Of a DNA stretch of 62,242 nt, positions 7,916-16,879 are shown in pieces; position 1 is the first letter of the stretch, and each line of letters begins with the position of its first letter. Both the position numbers and the translations under genes were made by a program. Origin of the DNA: Lentisphaerae bacterium GWF2_50_93 (GTDB lineage Bacteria; Verrucomicrobiota; Lentisphaeria; Victivallales; GWF2-50-93). The notes beneath the pieces are model-generated. The model searched no databases and was not told where the DNA came from. It worked only from the letters and a program-made list of their open reading frames with translations. The stretch lies in the NCBI GenBank assembly GCA_001804815.1, contig MHBI01000111.1, positions 1 to 62,242 on the forward strand. The letters run 5' to 3'.

Positions 7916-10102
7916 TCATTCTTTTCCGACATAAAATAGGTATGCCCTGTTCTTCTCGACCTGGAAATCAAACGCTCCATCAGCGCACGGCAACGTTTTT
8001 CCGCCATAAACTTCATACACTTCGTTTTTTGCCATGGAAAGATGGAAACGCGCGGTTGCAGTCTTATGGCTGTAGAAACCAATGAGGTTTTCAGAGTGCG
8101 CAAGCTGTCCTGTCGCATCGGTATAGAGATGGCATCCTGCCTCTACGGCGATGCTTTTGAGAATATCCCGACTCATTGAAGGCACAGTGCTCAGGACAGA
8201 GAGCCATTCACCCATCTCCCTTGCCGCCAGTCCAGTTTTATTGTCTGGCATATCTCGTATCTTTCCCAACGACGTTCCCCCTGAAACGATATATGGACGC
8301 GGCGCGATGCGAAACCCCTCGCCCTCGGAAGCGTGCCCCTGCCACACGGATGATGGGTAGTCCATCAGCGGGGCATGGTGTTTTACAAAATTCGGATCAA
8401 GGTCTCCGTATGTTCCGTAATGATAGCGGGACTTCGGAAGATTGCGCAGCAGTGGATGTTCATTGCGGTTGACAATTATTGAAAGCTCTCCTTCAGCATG
8501 TTCAAGAACTACGCAGAATCCTGTCATATCACGCATAAAGTCTGTATCCGGAAGCCTGCCGCCTCCCAGTAGTCCGGCACCATAGAACCACAGCACGTGG
8601 TTGTTGTTGCGCAAGACATGCTTCTTCAGGAGTTCAAGGACATTGTCGTCAACACTGAGCAGACAGGGGATGATCCAGAATTTATACCGTGCTGTCTCCT
8701 CAGGATCAAGATGCTTTAGCGTCTCCACGGTAAGGTCGTCGTAGCCCATGCCCATCAGCTCCAGTTCATATTGCTTGAAGGTCTGGAACAATACCCGGAA
8801 AAGATTGTCCTGTTCACGAAAATGGAATGAGTGCGTGGGATCCATGAGAATTGCAATCTGATGGTTGTTCCCGCCTGCCTTGAAACGGTAGTTGTTCCCG
8901 ATCTCGCGCAGTTTTCCCAAGGCCGTCACCGTCCCTGGCTCATTGAAATATCCCCCGACAAGATCCATGAACCAGCATGCGGAACCGTCGGTAAGCAGGC
9001 GGTTCATGTCACGTTCAAGCAGGCCCATGGTGTCTTCCAGTGTTTCCGGATTGGAGTGATAGCGGCAGTTCCAGCAGCTTTTCAGATGCGTGCTCCCGTC
9101 GAGTTCATAGAGATGGAGTTTTCCTCTGGAATGAATTGTGCCAGGCACGCTCTGCGAAGATGTCACGCCTCCCAACTGCCGGAAATGGTACATGAAGGGG
9201 GTTGCAATGATATCCACGTCCGGGTTTTCCAATACGCGATCCAGAGCCATATGCCCGCTGCGCGCCAAGTGCGTCCCCCAGAGATAGCCATAAAAAACGA
9301 GTACCGTCTTCCTGCGATCACAGCCTTTTTTCACGGCTGCGGCAAATCCGCAAATCGTTTCAGCCATTATCCGGCTGTAAAATTCCCAGAAATCAACAAC
9401 CTCGTCAGATGCGAATCCCCCGCATGCAGCCTGGTCACGACCGGCTGATGACGGGATCGGCACAGAAGCGAAATTGGCATATTGAGAACCCCATCTTTTA
9501 TTCATCTCACATATCTCAATGTATTTCTCTTTTAGGAACAGATGATAGGCCTCCTTCATGCGCGGTGAATAATCAACCATGAAACGATCCTTGGCAATCC
9601 AGTGGAACCACTCGCCGCACGGTCCAGCCCCTGGTTCATAGGCCGCAATACGATCTCCGTATTTATATTCGATGTGCTCAACCACTTTGGACAAGGCCTC
9701 GCCCGCCTCACGGCGGAATTTTTTGGAGGCAAAGGACGCGTTATAGGGCTTTTGGGCTTTTCCATCTTCGAGGACAATTATTTCATCTGGATTTGCTTCG
9801 GCCCACCAGAAATTGCCATTTGCATGCTTTCCAGAATACCCAATCCAGAACCGGAGAATCAGCTTGGCGGTCTGGTGCTGTGAAAGGTAGGCCTCTATGC
9901 GCTGATCCGTCAAGGTGTAGTCGTAGTGGCCAGTCCCAACCCAGCCGATATCGATATACGGATGAGTATCGACAATATCAAATCCGGCATCGGTCATATT
10001 CCGGAAATACGCTTCCGGTGCAGAAGAAAATATTCCAGGATGCGGCTGACCGTCAACAAAGAAAGAAGGCCGTCCCTTATGAATCTGCACTGAAGTTTCC
10101 AT
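7916..10102 (-). CDS. GH42-like (clan A) glycosidase, probably beta-galactosidase type
   Basis: 728 residues, no signal peptide, so cytoplasmic. Start at 10102 (METSVQ) behind an AGAGGAG box; an earlier start within the end of the GntR gene is possible. The N-terminal half reads as a TIM barrel: DAGFDIVDTHPYIDIGW, YEPGAGPCGEW (candidate acid/base Glu) and LHLYELDGSTH (candidate nucleophile Glu). The C-terminal half resembles the class-I glutamine-amidotransferase-like domain of GH42-type enzymes (AILMDPTHSFHF, WFYGAGLLGG). It directly follows the GntR gene (23-base gap), which predicts induction by its substrate or product. Exact GH family is uncertain. Confidence 0.65.
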   Translation of the reverse strand: METSVQIHKGRPSFFVDGQPHPGIFSSAPEAYFRNMTDAGFDIVDTHPYIDIGWVGTGHYDYTLTDQRIEAYLSQHQTAKLILRFWIGYSGKHANGNFWWAEANPDEIIVLEDGKAQKPYNASFASKKFRREAGEALSKVVEHIEYKYGDRIAAYEPGAGPCGEWFHWIAKDRFMVDYSPRMKEAYHLFLKEKYIEICEMNKRWGSQYANFASVPIPSSAGRDQAACGGFASDEVVDFWEFYSRIMAETICGFAAAVKKGCDRRKTVLVFYGYLWGTHLARSGHMALDRVLENPDVDIIATPFMYHFRQLGGVTSSQSVPGTIHSRGKLHLYELDGSTHLKSCWNCRYHSNPETLEDTMGLLERDMNRLLTDGSACWFMDLVGGYFNEPGTVTALGKLREIGNNYRFKAGGNNHQIAILMDPTHSFHFREQDNLFRVLFQTFKQYELELMGMGYDDLTVETLKHLDPEETARYKFWIIPCLLSVDDNVLELLKKHVLRNNNHVLWFYGAGLLGGGRLPDTDFMRDMTGFCVVLEHAEGELSIIVNRNEHPLLRNLPKSRYHYGTYGDLDPNFVKHHAPLMDYPSSVWQGHASEGEGFRIAPRPYIVSGGTSLGKIRDMPDNKTGLAAREMGEWLSVLSTVPSMSRDILKSIAVEAGCHLYTDATGQLAHSENLIGFYSHKTATARFHLSMAKNEVYEVYGGKTLPCADGAFDFQVEKNRAYLFYVGKE

Positions 10103-10125
10103 TATAGATCCACTCCTCTTTGAAT

Positions 10126-11229
10126 TCATTCCGGACTTGTGCATGACATTCTTCTTTTCAGGACCGTACCGAGCTTGCATTGCCTTTCTGTAGAACTGGA
10201 AGGCTTGCCGTTGATCCCGTCCATGATCATTTCCGCAGCCCTGCTCCCCATGCCGTAGAAATCCTGGGACATGGTCGTCAGAGGCACCGATATGTGCTTC
10301 GCCATGTCTACATCGTCAAAGCCGGCTACGGACATGTCCTCAGGCACCCTCAGCTTCATCTCCTTCAGCAGGCCGACAGCCCTAATCGCGAGTACGTCGT
10401 TATATGCAAACAGGGCCGTGCTTCCATTGGCGCGAATCTTTTTCAATACTTTAAGAAACTGCCTGTCCTCCATCCCATCAGGAGAAATCTCAATAATTTC
10501 AGGCTTGCCAATCTTCAGATCGGACGCCGCCCGAATAAAGCCATCCCTTCTTTCCATCAGACTGCTGGCGTTGCTGCCATCGGTGATATAGGAAATCTTC
10601 CTGTGACCTAGTTCATAAAGATGTTTGGTCATCTCATATGCACCGGCAAAATTGTCGGAAACCGCATAGCTGTAATCAGAATCGGAAGGATAGCAGTCCA
10701 CCAGCACGAATCTGATGTTCTTCTCCTTAAGTTCCCTGAGCAGCATCCGGTTCTGAGCGCTATCCTGGTACCAGATCACAAGTGCGGCCGGAGATAGCTC
10801 AGACACACTTCTGACTTCCTGGACGAAGTTTCTGCCAGTGAAATAATGGACGTTGACCAGGTGACCGGACTCGGACATGTGTTCATATACCGCCTCGAGG
10901 ACTCCCTTGCTGACCAGGATTCCATCTCCAGGGCCTGGCAGGAACACGGAAACGGTCCTCGACTGCATGGTGCCTGGAGTGACATACGGGGATACGATGC
11001 CTTCCCCTGTCACAAAAGTCCCCTTCCCCTGACTCCTCTTGAGTATCCTGTCATTGATCAGGGCGTCGATAGCCATGCGGACAGTCATGCGCGCCATGTT
11101 GTGCTTCAGGGAAAGAACACGCTCTCCTGGAATGGCGTCCCCAACCTTGTACTCACCGTTGCCGATCTGCTCGCAGATCAGCCTCTTGAGCACTTCCTTC
11201 TTAGCAATCCCTATATTGCTAGCCTCCAT
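10126..11229 (-). CDS. GntR-family regulator with LacI-type sugar-binding domain
   Basis: 367 residues. Residues about 10-75 are a GntR winged helix (LICEQIGNGEYKVGDAIPGE, MTVRMAIDALINDRILKRSQGKGTFV). Residues about 85-360 are a periplasmic-binding-protein-like domain of the AraR/LacI type, with GHRKISYITDG, TALFAYNDVLAIRA and DMSVAGFDDVDMA. Such proteins are sugar-released repressors. A very good GAGGAGG site precedes the ATG. The promoter and a GntR-type operator lie 45-90 bases upstream, so autoregulation is likely. It heads the minus-strand operon running to 2537. Confidence 0.9.
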   Translation of the reverse strand: MEASNIGIAKKEVLKRLICEQIGNGEYKVGDAIPGERVLSLKHNMARMTVRMAIDALINDRILKRSQGKGTFVTGEGIVSPYVTPGTMQSRTVSVFLPGPGDGILVSKGVLEAVYEHMSESGHLVNVHYFTGRNFVQEVRSVSELSPAALVIWYQDSAQNRMLLRELKEKNIRFVLVDCYPSDSDYSYAVSDNFAGAYEMTKHLYELGHRKISYITDGSNASSLMERRDGFIRAASDLKIGKPEIIEISPDGMEDRQFLKVLKKIRANGSTALFAYNDVLAIRAVGLLKEMKLRVPEDMSVAGFDDVDMAKHISVPLTTMSQDFYGMGSRAAEMIMDGINGKPSSSTERQCKLGTVLKRRMSCTSPE

Positions 11230-11273
11230 GTCCTCCTCCCTCGCTGATGAACCTATTTATTATTATGTATAAT

Positions 11274-11288
11274 CCGGTCTATACCAGT
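11274..11288. promoter_or_regulatory. GntR-type operator near +1 of the GntR gene
   Basis: On the minus strand the sequence is ACTGGTATAGACCGG. It is an imperfect palindrome of the TGGTNTAGACC type used by HutC/NagR-like and DasR-like GntR regulators. It starts one base after the -10 hexamer, covering the transcription start, as expected for autorepression by the gene at 10126-11229. Confidence 0.6.
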
Positions 11289-11289
11289 C

Positions 11290-11318
11290 ATTATACAATA
11301 GTCTTTACGATCTGTCAA
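11290..11318 (-). promoter_or_regulatory. Consensus sigma70 promoter of the GntR operon
   Basis: Minus strand: TTGACA (11318-11313), 17-base spacer, TATAAT (11295-11290). Both hexamers match consensus perfectly. The start codon at 11229 is about 55 bases beyond the predicted start, after the operator. Confidence 0.8.
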
Positions 11319-11396
11319 GATGCAATAATAATATTTCCCGATAATGATTTTCATGGTAATGCATCAGTTTTCACAGGAGTAATCTTGAGATTGTTT

Positions 11397-11464
11397 AAGG
11401 TAGGGCGCGTTCTCCGTAACGCGCCGCCTCAAGAACGGACGCCTCGGAGAGGCGTCCCTACCTT
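11397..11464. repeat. Compound palindromic element with two hairpins
   Basis: AAGGTAGGG (11397-11405) is repeated inverted as CCCTACCTT (11456-11464). Inside are two GC-rich hairpins: GGCGCGTT/AACGCGCC and GGACGCCTC/GAGGCGTCC. The layout resembles a REP/MITE-like dispersed palindrome. It occupies the 450-base gap between the GntR promoter and the GH130 gene; besides the promoter, operator and this element I see nothing else there. Confidence 0.6.
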
Positions 11465-11682
11465 TAAAAACAAAGACTGACGCACTACTTTTCATGCAGG
11501 AGCATTTGCAATATATAGATAGCTCATGTGTCCTCAGATTTTGGCGGCGAATTCAGTCCCCCTTCTCGCCAGTTCTGTGACTCTGACTACCCCATCATGG
11601 ATAACAGTCAAATACCTAGACCTTCTTCAATCAATTATAAAACAGGCCCGTTCTTTCATCCTGTCCACGAGCTAGGGTCTTG

Positions 11683-12600
11683 TCATTTTTCGGCACACCA
11701 TTTATCAACCTCATCTTTACCCACGGTCGCCACGGAAAGGCATCGGTCGCAACAGCCGTAATAGACAAAATATTTATCACCTATACGGACGGCCCCGTTC
11801 GTATAGACGACATTGGGCTGAAAACCTTCCTTCTCATATTCCGTTTCACAGACAAGAATCGGCTCCTTCTGGAACTTTACAACCTTCCCGGGATCCTGTT
11901 TGTCGAGAAGCATTATTCCCAGCGCATATTCCGCCTTGTTGTTCTTACCGTGCCAGAAGAGCAGCCAGCCATGCTCCGTCTCAATTGGGACAGCACCTAT
12001 GCCGAGCTTGTTCTCGTACCAGGTGTTTTCCTTCGTCTCAAATATGCATGTCATCTCCTCCCAGTTCCTGAGGTCGCGGCTGTATGAACCCCACATATTG
12101 GGCATGGGACGGTGGAACAGGAAATACCTGCCGTTTATCTTTCCGGGCAGAAATCCGCTCGTGCGCTGTTCAAGCTGCTTCATCAAAAGGCCATGCCTTG
12201 TAAATGTCTTGAAATCCTTGGTGGTCGCGTAAGCCAGCCGGTCTCCAAAATGTCCAAAGCGCGACATCGTCACATATACTATGTAATAGGTGTCTCCGAT
12301 TTTGCTTATCCGCGGATCCTCGCACCCGAATTCGCACCATGGATCATTCGGATCTTTGTCGAATACCGGTTCCGGACTTCGCCAGCTGATGTCATAGCCA
12401 TTTTCCGATATGGCGAGCCCAAGCCTGGTAACAGGCCATGAATCCGGTCCTTTTCTCCGGTCCTCTCCCTCGGCACGGTACAAGAGATACACCTTCCCCT
12501 CGTACACAGCGGCGGCAGCATTTGAGACGTTCAGGTTTTTCCACTTTCTGCAGGAAGGCGTGAGTATCGGATTCCCGTCATAGCGTTTTAATTTAATCAT
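11683..12600 (-). CDS. GH130-like beta-mannoside phosphorylase/hydrolase
   Basis: 305 residues, no signal peptide, five-bladed beta-propeller of the GH130 type. Supporting features: RYDGNPILTP at the start, VYLLYRAEGED, and GCEDPRISKIGDTYYI, which carries the conserved catalytic Asp. Also WFHGKNNKAEYALGIMLLD-type propeller strands and a closing KYFVYYGCCD. Family members phosphorolyse or hydrolyse beta-mannosidic bonds; which applies cannot be read here. It is the last gene of the minus-strand unit starting at 16578, 93 bases after the large secreted protein; a 9-bp AT-rich inverted repeat (12647-12673) lies in that gap. Confidence 0.82.
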   Translation of the reverse strand: MIKLKRYDGNPILTPSCRKWKNLNVSNAAAAVYEGKVYLLYRAEGEDRRKGPDSWPVTRLGLAISENGYDISWRSPEPVFDKDPNDPWCEFGCEDPRISKIGDTYYIVYVTMSRFGHFGDRLAYATTKDFKTFTRHGLLMKQLEQRTSGFLPGKINGRYFLFHRPMPNMWGSYSRDLRNWEEMTCIFETKENTWYENKLGIGAVPIETEHGWLLFWHGKNNKAEYALGIMLLDKQDPGKVVKFQKEPILVCETEYEKEGFQPNVVYTNGAVRIGDKYFVYYGCCDRCLSVATVGKDEVDKWCAEK

Positions 12601-12693
12601 ATCTTCTTATCCTTAATTTAATCAGCAGTGCCTTCATTTAATCCAGAATTCAAAACAGGTCTACTTTTGAATTTCTTTGGTGCCTGAAAGTTC

Positions 12694-15600
12694 TTACTTC
12701 ATCTCCAGTTTGAAAACGATGTCCCATTTCTGAGTACTGCCGTATGGAACCGACATTTCACCCGAGAGAGCCTCCAGAGTGTATAAGCCGCGTCCGCTCC
12801 ATGAATAAAGCCCTGCTCCAATCTTGTCGGGCTCCATGCGCAAAAGCATTTTTTCTGTTTTTGCAGGAGTTGAAGCCGATACTTCAAAGGGAGTCGAAGA
12901 ATCCCACTGCTCGGCTTTGAGATTTGTTCCGAACGGAATAGTCGCTCCCGAGGCCAGAAATATTTTCTCATTCTTTGCCTTGTCGCTTTCAACATTGTTA
13001 TTCTTTATGACTGTTATCTCTGAGGGCGTCTTATCGCCGGAAATATCAGATCCGAGATAGGGTATGTTTTTCACGCGGCATCCGAATTTCATGTCGACCT
13101 TGGAGGGGCTTTCATTTGTAAATGCAAACGATATCCTCAAGGCCGCGCCGTTCTCCTCCAGGGAAATTTTCCTTTCGATCCGCAGACCGTAGAGAGGATT
13201 GGGTTTGGGATTCGCGCCGTCGTATCCCTGGACCAGGTAGGAATGCATGGCAAACGGGCCCGCTTCGGCGACGCCGGAATCCTTTATCGAGAACTGATAG
13301 GGCGCAGCTGGCTGTGCTGGATCATAGAGCACCAGCTCTCCCAGATACCCGCGTAACTTTCCATAACGCAACACATCCGTGCCGCCGTAGACCCACGAGA
13401 CCAGGTTGGCGCCGCGCTCGACTGAAACGTACGCCTTTGCCTCATCCATCTGGAGTTTTATCGCCAGCGTCTTTTCGGTGCCGGGAACGATTCCCCAGGA
13501 TACCGAGCTGTTCTTGGAAGACTCCTGCTTAAGCTGTTCCAATTCCGAAGAGTTTGCGTCTGATGCAGGATTTTTTCCAGCAATAATCTTCTGCTCTTCC
13601 TTCGCCGGAACGCATTGGAAATCAATATTGTTGATTTTAAATACTACAGCACCTTTTCCTGGTATCTCCGCAAGAAATCCGGAGCGGATGAGTTCAGGTG
13701 ATGCACCTTCAATCTTTTCTCCAGTCAAGGCGTTAGCTATTTCACAGTTCCCCAACTTGTAAGCAGGGATCGCCACACGCGCTATAACGGCTTTAGGCGC
13801 ATAATTGATCAGCAATATCGCGTAGCTTTTCCCGTCCGCTGAGCGATGAAGCGAGCTTTTCAAAGTCACCGACACGTCGGGATAGATGATTTCAATATCC
13901 TTGCCGTCCTCTGATTTGACAGGTACTTTAGAGGCGTTTACCGGCGAAACCTGGAGCTCCGGATCACAGCGCGTACCAGTGATGCAGTCTTCCACGCGCG
14001 CAATGCTTCGAGCTCCCACTGCGATGCTTGTCAAGTATGCTCCATCAAAGGCGTCTCCTGCCCAGAAGCCAATGCCCGTACAGCCGTTCATGGCATTAAC
14101 AAGCATGTTCTGCATGACGCCGGCCGGTGTATAAGCAGCATAGCACTGCCGAATCTTCTCACTCGGGTTGATCAGGTGGAGCTGCGGTTTCTTAAGATTT
14201 GCGCTGTTGAAAGCCACATCATCGAAATATCTCAGTCCTTCATAATAGGGCATGTTCATGTAGGAATCGACGGCATTGTCCGACAGGCGGCAATCCACGC
14301 CACACCATGACGAGAGGACTGGTCCATTCGAGTGGAGCACATCCGTACAAAGAACAAATTTGAGATTTGGGAAATATTTGCGGTGGGCCTCTGTCATTTT
14401 TGTTAATATCCTGCCCTGCTGCCTGACCCTGAAATCAAACCACTTATCCTTGTACTGCTTCTTTATTTCGGAGATTGATGGTGCCTGCGCAAGTCCAAGT
14501 TCCCCAGCAAAGGCATCGCGGCTTGCCTGGCTGTACCCGGCGTTAAATCCAGGCTCAAGATCGTAAACAAGCATTGTCGCGCTTGGAACTTCCTGCAATT
14601 TGCCTTCAACTCCCTGCTTGTAGTAATTGTCCCAGATCAGCCCTTCCGGATCTTTCTCCGCATATACGGGACATGGGACGCCTTTAAGAACCTTTCCGGA
14701 CTCGTTGCAATCCCAGGGCACATCATGTTTGAAACCGCCAAGTGAAGGCAGATGCTGATTTGATCCCACAAAAATCTCCACTTGGAATTTCTTTAACAGA
14801 TCTTCCCTTGATTCAATGCTCATCTTTTGGAAACCGAAAACAGGCAATGTCATTGGACGAGCGTGGAGACGCAACCAGAAATCCGAGTATGCGGCAGACA
14901 CTTCCGGAAATGGCGAGTTAATGCTCCACAGATAGCACATCATCAGTTTGAATTTGTCAAGTTTCTTATCCGCCACCGGTATCGGAGGCAGAATATTAAC
15001 GATTATCTTACATTCATCTGTACCGCTTGTTGAACCTGCAAGGCGCCAGAATATCTCAGCCTTTTTCCCGATGTTCCCAGGACTTGCCTTGATATAAACG
15101 CGGTCGAAGTTGCACCACGCAAAACTTGCCGGAGGAATGTTGCTTATCATCTGGTTTTGCAGTGAAATTGTGTGTCTGAGATACTTCATGTCTCCACGCA
15201 TGACATTCTCGACTTTGCACTGATCGGGCAACCATTCCCCTTTTGGAGTGGAATAGAAAGGGGAACTCCCGACGTATCCAATCATCTCTTCCGGAACATC
15301 AAGGATCAAATCGATTGTCTTCTGGCGCGGCCCCATTATATCAAGGAGAAGAACACCGGGATAATTCTCACAGAGATTGTAGGAGTTCCCCTGGTAGCCG
15401 GCCGGGAACATTTCCGCCTTGAGCTTGGGTGGCTCCGGCGCGGGTCCATCAAGAGATACAGCATCAAAATATGCCGTGCCCGTGGCCTTGCGCAGCACAA
15501 GGTAAATCTTAGAACCGCCATTTATGCTTTCCGGGCTGAATTCAACTGCGCAGTCCTGCCAGTCGTTAGTTCCCGTCACCTGCTTCCAGCTTCCTGCCGG

Positions 15601-15975
15601 GGAAACCTCGACGACCTGCTTTCCGGCATTGAGTATCATGACCGCTGCTCCGGCACCGTTGGTCCCGGGCTGCGGGACGACCGAATCTGTCTTGATTTTA
15701 AACTTGAGAGTATATTTCTTTTTGGGCGCCAGAGGCACATCCTGTTCCAACATTGTCGTTTGTTCAAAGGAATCGTTCGTCAGCTTGAATGATTTCTTGC
15801 CAGAGGAAAAAACAGCGCTGTCAACCGCCAGCACTCCTGTTTTCTGCTTCCAGTCCGTAATGCGCCACGCGGACATGTCGTTTTCAAAATCTCCGTTCTT
15901 CAGCAATTCAACGCCGAGAGCGGAAAATGCCTGCAATGTTACTCCTAGAATAAAAGCCCTGACAAATATTTTCAT
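12694..15975 (-). CDS. Large secreted carbohydrate-active protein with N-terminal CBM
   Basis: 1,093 residues with a signal peptide (about 1-21). Residues about 22-180 form a CBM4/9-like jelly roll (LLKNGDFENDMSAWRITDW to TAYFDAVSLDG). The middle (about 340-720) has TIM-barrel features, for example ATMLVYDLEPGFNAGY, FPNLKFVLCTDVLHSNG and GCTGIGFWAGDAFDGAYL. The C-terminal 250 residues look like beta-sandwiches. I do not recognise the catalytic family, so glycosidase is an inference. Start supported by GGAGG seven bases upstream. The gene at 16036-16578 is a near copy of its first 178 residues. Confidence 0.65.
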   Translation of the reverse strand: MKIFVRAFILGVTLQAFSALGVELLKNGDFENDMSAWRITDWKQKTGVLAVDSAVFSSGKKSFKLTNDSFEQTTMLEQDVPLAPKKKYTLKFKIKTDSVVPQPGTNGAGAAVMILNAGKQVVEVSPAGSWKQVTGTNDWQDCAVEFSPESINGGSKIYLVLRKATGTAYFDAVSLDGPAPEPPKLKAEMFPAGYQGNSYNLCENYPGVLLLDIMGPRQKTIDLILDVPEEMIGYVGSSPFYSTPKGEWLPDQCKVENVMRGDMKYLRHTISLQNQMISNIPPASFAWCNFDRVYIKASPGNIGKKAEIFWRLAGSTSGTDECKIIVNILPPIPVADKKLDKFKLMMCYLWSINSPFPEVSAAYSDFWLRLHARPMTLPVFGFQKMSIESREDLLKKFQVEIFVGSNQHLPSLGGFKHDVPWDCNESGKVLKGVPCPVYAEKDPEGLIWDNYYKQGVEGKLQEVPSATMLVYDLEPGFNAGYSQASRDAFAGELGLAQAPSISEIKKQYKDKWFDFRVRQQGRILTKMTEAHRKYFPNLKFVLCTDVLHSNGPVLSSWCGVDCRLSDNAVDSYMNMPYYEGLRYFDDVAFNSANLKKPQLHLINPSEKIRQCYAAYTPAGVMQNMLVNAMNGCTGIGFWAGDAFDGAYLTSIAVGARSIARVEDCITGTRCDPELQVSPVNASKVPVKSEDGKDIEIIYPDVSVTLKSSLHRSADGKSYAILLINYAPKAVIARVAIPAYKLGNCEIANALTGEKIEGASPELIRSGFLAEIPGKGAVVFKINNIDFQCVPAKEEQKIIAGKNPASDANSSELEQLKQESSKNSSVSWGIVPGTEKTLAIKLQMDEAKAYVSVERGANLVSWVYGGTDVLRYGKLRGYLGELVLYDPAQPAAPYQFSIKDSGVAEAGPFAMHSYLVQGYDGANPKPNPLYGLRIERKISLEENGAALRISFAFTNESPSKVDMKFGCRVKNIPYLGSDISGDKTPSEITVIKNNNVESDKAKNEKIFLASGATIPFGTNLKAEQWDSSTPFEVSASTPAKTEKMLLRMEPDKIGAGLYSWSGRGLYTLEALSGEMSVPYGSTQKWDIVFKLEMK

Positions 15976-16035
15976 CTCAAGTCCTCCGAAATTATATTTT
16001 TTGCGAATTTGCTATTACTGCTCCTAAGAGTTCCG

Positions 16036-16578
16036 TCACTTATCATCGCATACAAGGGAGACGGCATCAAAATATGCCGTACCTGTAGCCTTGCGTAGCA
16101 CAAGGTAAATCTTGGAACTGCCATTTATGTTTTCCGGGCTGAATTCAACTGCGCAGTCCTGCCAGTCGTTAGTTCCCGTCGCCTGCTTCCAGCTTCCTGA
16201 GGGGGAGACCTCGATGGCATGCTTTCCGGCGTTGAGTATCATAATAGCAGCCCCGGCGCCTTTGGTCTCAGACTGGGGGACGACCGAAACTGTCTTAATT
16301 TTGAATTTAAGCGTATACTTCTTACTCGCTATCAATTCGACATCCTGTTCGAGCATTGTTGTTTGTTCAAAGGAATCGTTCGTCAGCTTGAATGATTTCT
16401 TACCGGAGGAGGCAACCGTACTGTCAACCGAGAGGACACCGCTTTTCTGCTTCCAATCCGTGGTCCTCCACGAGTCCATATCATTTTCAAAACCTCCATT
16501 CTTCAGTATTTCGCCGCCAAAAACTGAAAACGACTGAAATGCCACTCCCAGAATAAAAGTCTGAACTAATAATTTCAT
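16036..16578 (-). CDS. Secreted CBM-only paralogue of the adjacent large protein
   Basis: 180 residues: signal peptide (about 1-21) plus one CBM4/9-like domain, ending at TAYFDAVSLVCDDK. It matches residues 1-178 of the 1,093-residue neighbour along the whole length, and the DNA is also very similar. It looks like a recent partial tandem duplication that gained a stop after the jelly roll. AGGAGG seven bases upstream of ATG indicates it is translated. It is first in its operon, directly downstream of the CAAACGTTTG operator. Confidence 0.78.
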   Translation of the reverse strand: MKLLVQTFILGVAFQSFSVFGGEILKNGGFENDMDSWRTTDWKQKSGVLSVDSTVASSGKKSFKLTNDSFEQTTMLEQDVELIASKKYTLKFKIKTVSVVPQSETKGAGAAIMILNAGKHAIEVSPSGSWKQATGTNDWQDCAVEFSPENINGSSKIYLVLRKATGTAYFDAVSLVCDDK

Positions 16579-16692
16579 CGCGAATCCTCCTTGTCCTTTT
16601 AATTTTTTAATGGAGTGCTTCCGCCTCTCGCGGGTGAAGGTATAGTGCTTTCTTTTCGCATAACCATAATTTCAGTGCAATCCGCCCTTATT

Positions 16693-16708
16693 CAACAAAC
16701 GTTTGTTG
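16693..16708. promoter_or_regulatory. LacI-family operator CAACAAACGTTTGTTG
   Basis: Perfect 16-bp palindrome, the longest of the four CAAACGTTTG sites. It begins eight bases past the -10 of the minus-strand promoter at 16717-16744, so a bound repressor would block initiation of the 16578-11683 operon. It lies in the 301-base divergent region with the LacI gene at 16880. That gene has a different palindrome at its own start, so this site more likely belongs to the LacI protein at 23637. Confidence 0.8.
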
Positions 16709-16716
16709 TCTTTGAT

Positions 16717-16744
16717 AAAATACATACTTTCAAATGTTTGTCAA
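16717..16744 (-). promoter_or_regulatory. Sigma70 promoter of the CBM/GH130 operon
   Basis: Minus strand: TTGACA (16744-16739), 16-base spacer, TATTTT (16722-16717). It aligns closely with the promoter at 2020-2047, including the operator position, suggesting common origin. Confidence 0.7.
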
Positions 16745-16820
16745 GCGTTTCGTTTATATAAAATACTTAATCCTTCAAGCAGCGTAAGATTTATTTTCGT
16801 AAATAATGCCGCCCAACCTC

Positions 16821-16849
16821 TTGACATGGGCGAAATGATATATTATAAT
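16821..16849 (+). promoter_or_regulatory. Consensus sigma70 promoter of the LacI gene at 16880
   Basis: TTGACA (16821-16826), 17-base spacer, TATAAT (16844-16849). Both hexamers are perfect. The start codon is 30 bases downstream. Confidence 0.85.
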
Positions 16850-16856
16850 ACTTGCA

Positions 16857-16866
16857 CAACCGGTTG
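16857..16866. promoter_or_regulatory. Probable autoregulatory operator CAACCGGTTG
   Basis: Perfect 10-bp palindrome with central CG at about +1 of the promoter at 16821-16849. It differs from the CAAACGTTTG core in its central bases, so it is likely specific to the LacI protein encoded immediately downstream. Confidence 0.6.
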
Positions 16867-16879
16867 AGCAAAGGTTTTC

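Noticed and set aside
8831..9448. 205-codon plus-strand frame
   Set aside because: Antisense to the GH42-like gene and without recognisable features.
12647..12673. AT-rich inverted repeat between the large secreted protein and GH130 genes as a terminator
   Set aside because: The stem is AT-only apart from one pair on each arm and has no U-tract; too weak to call.
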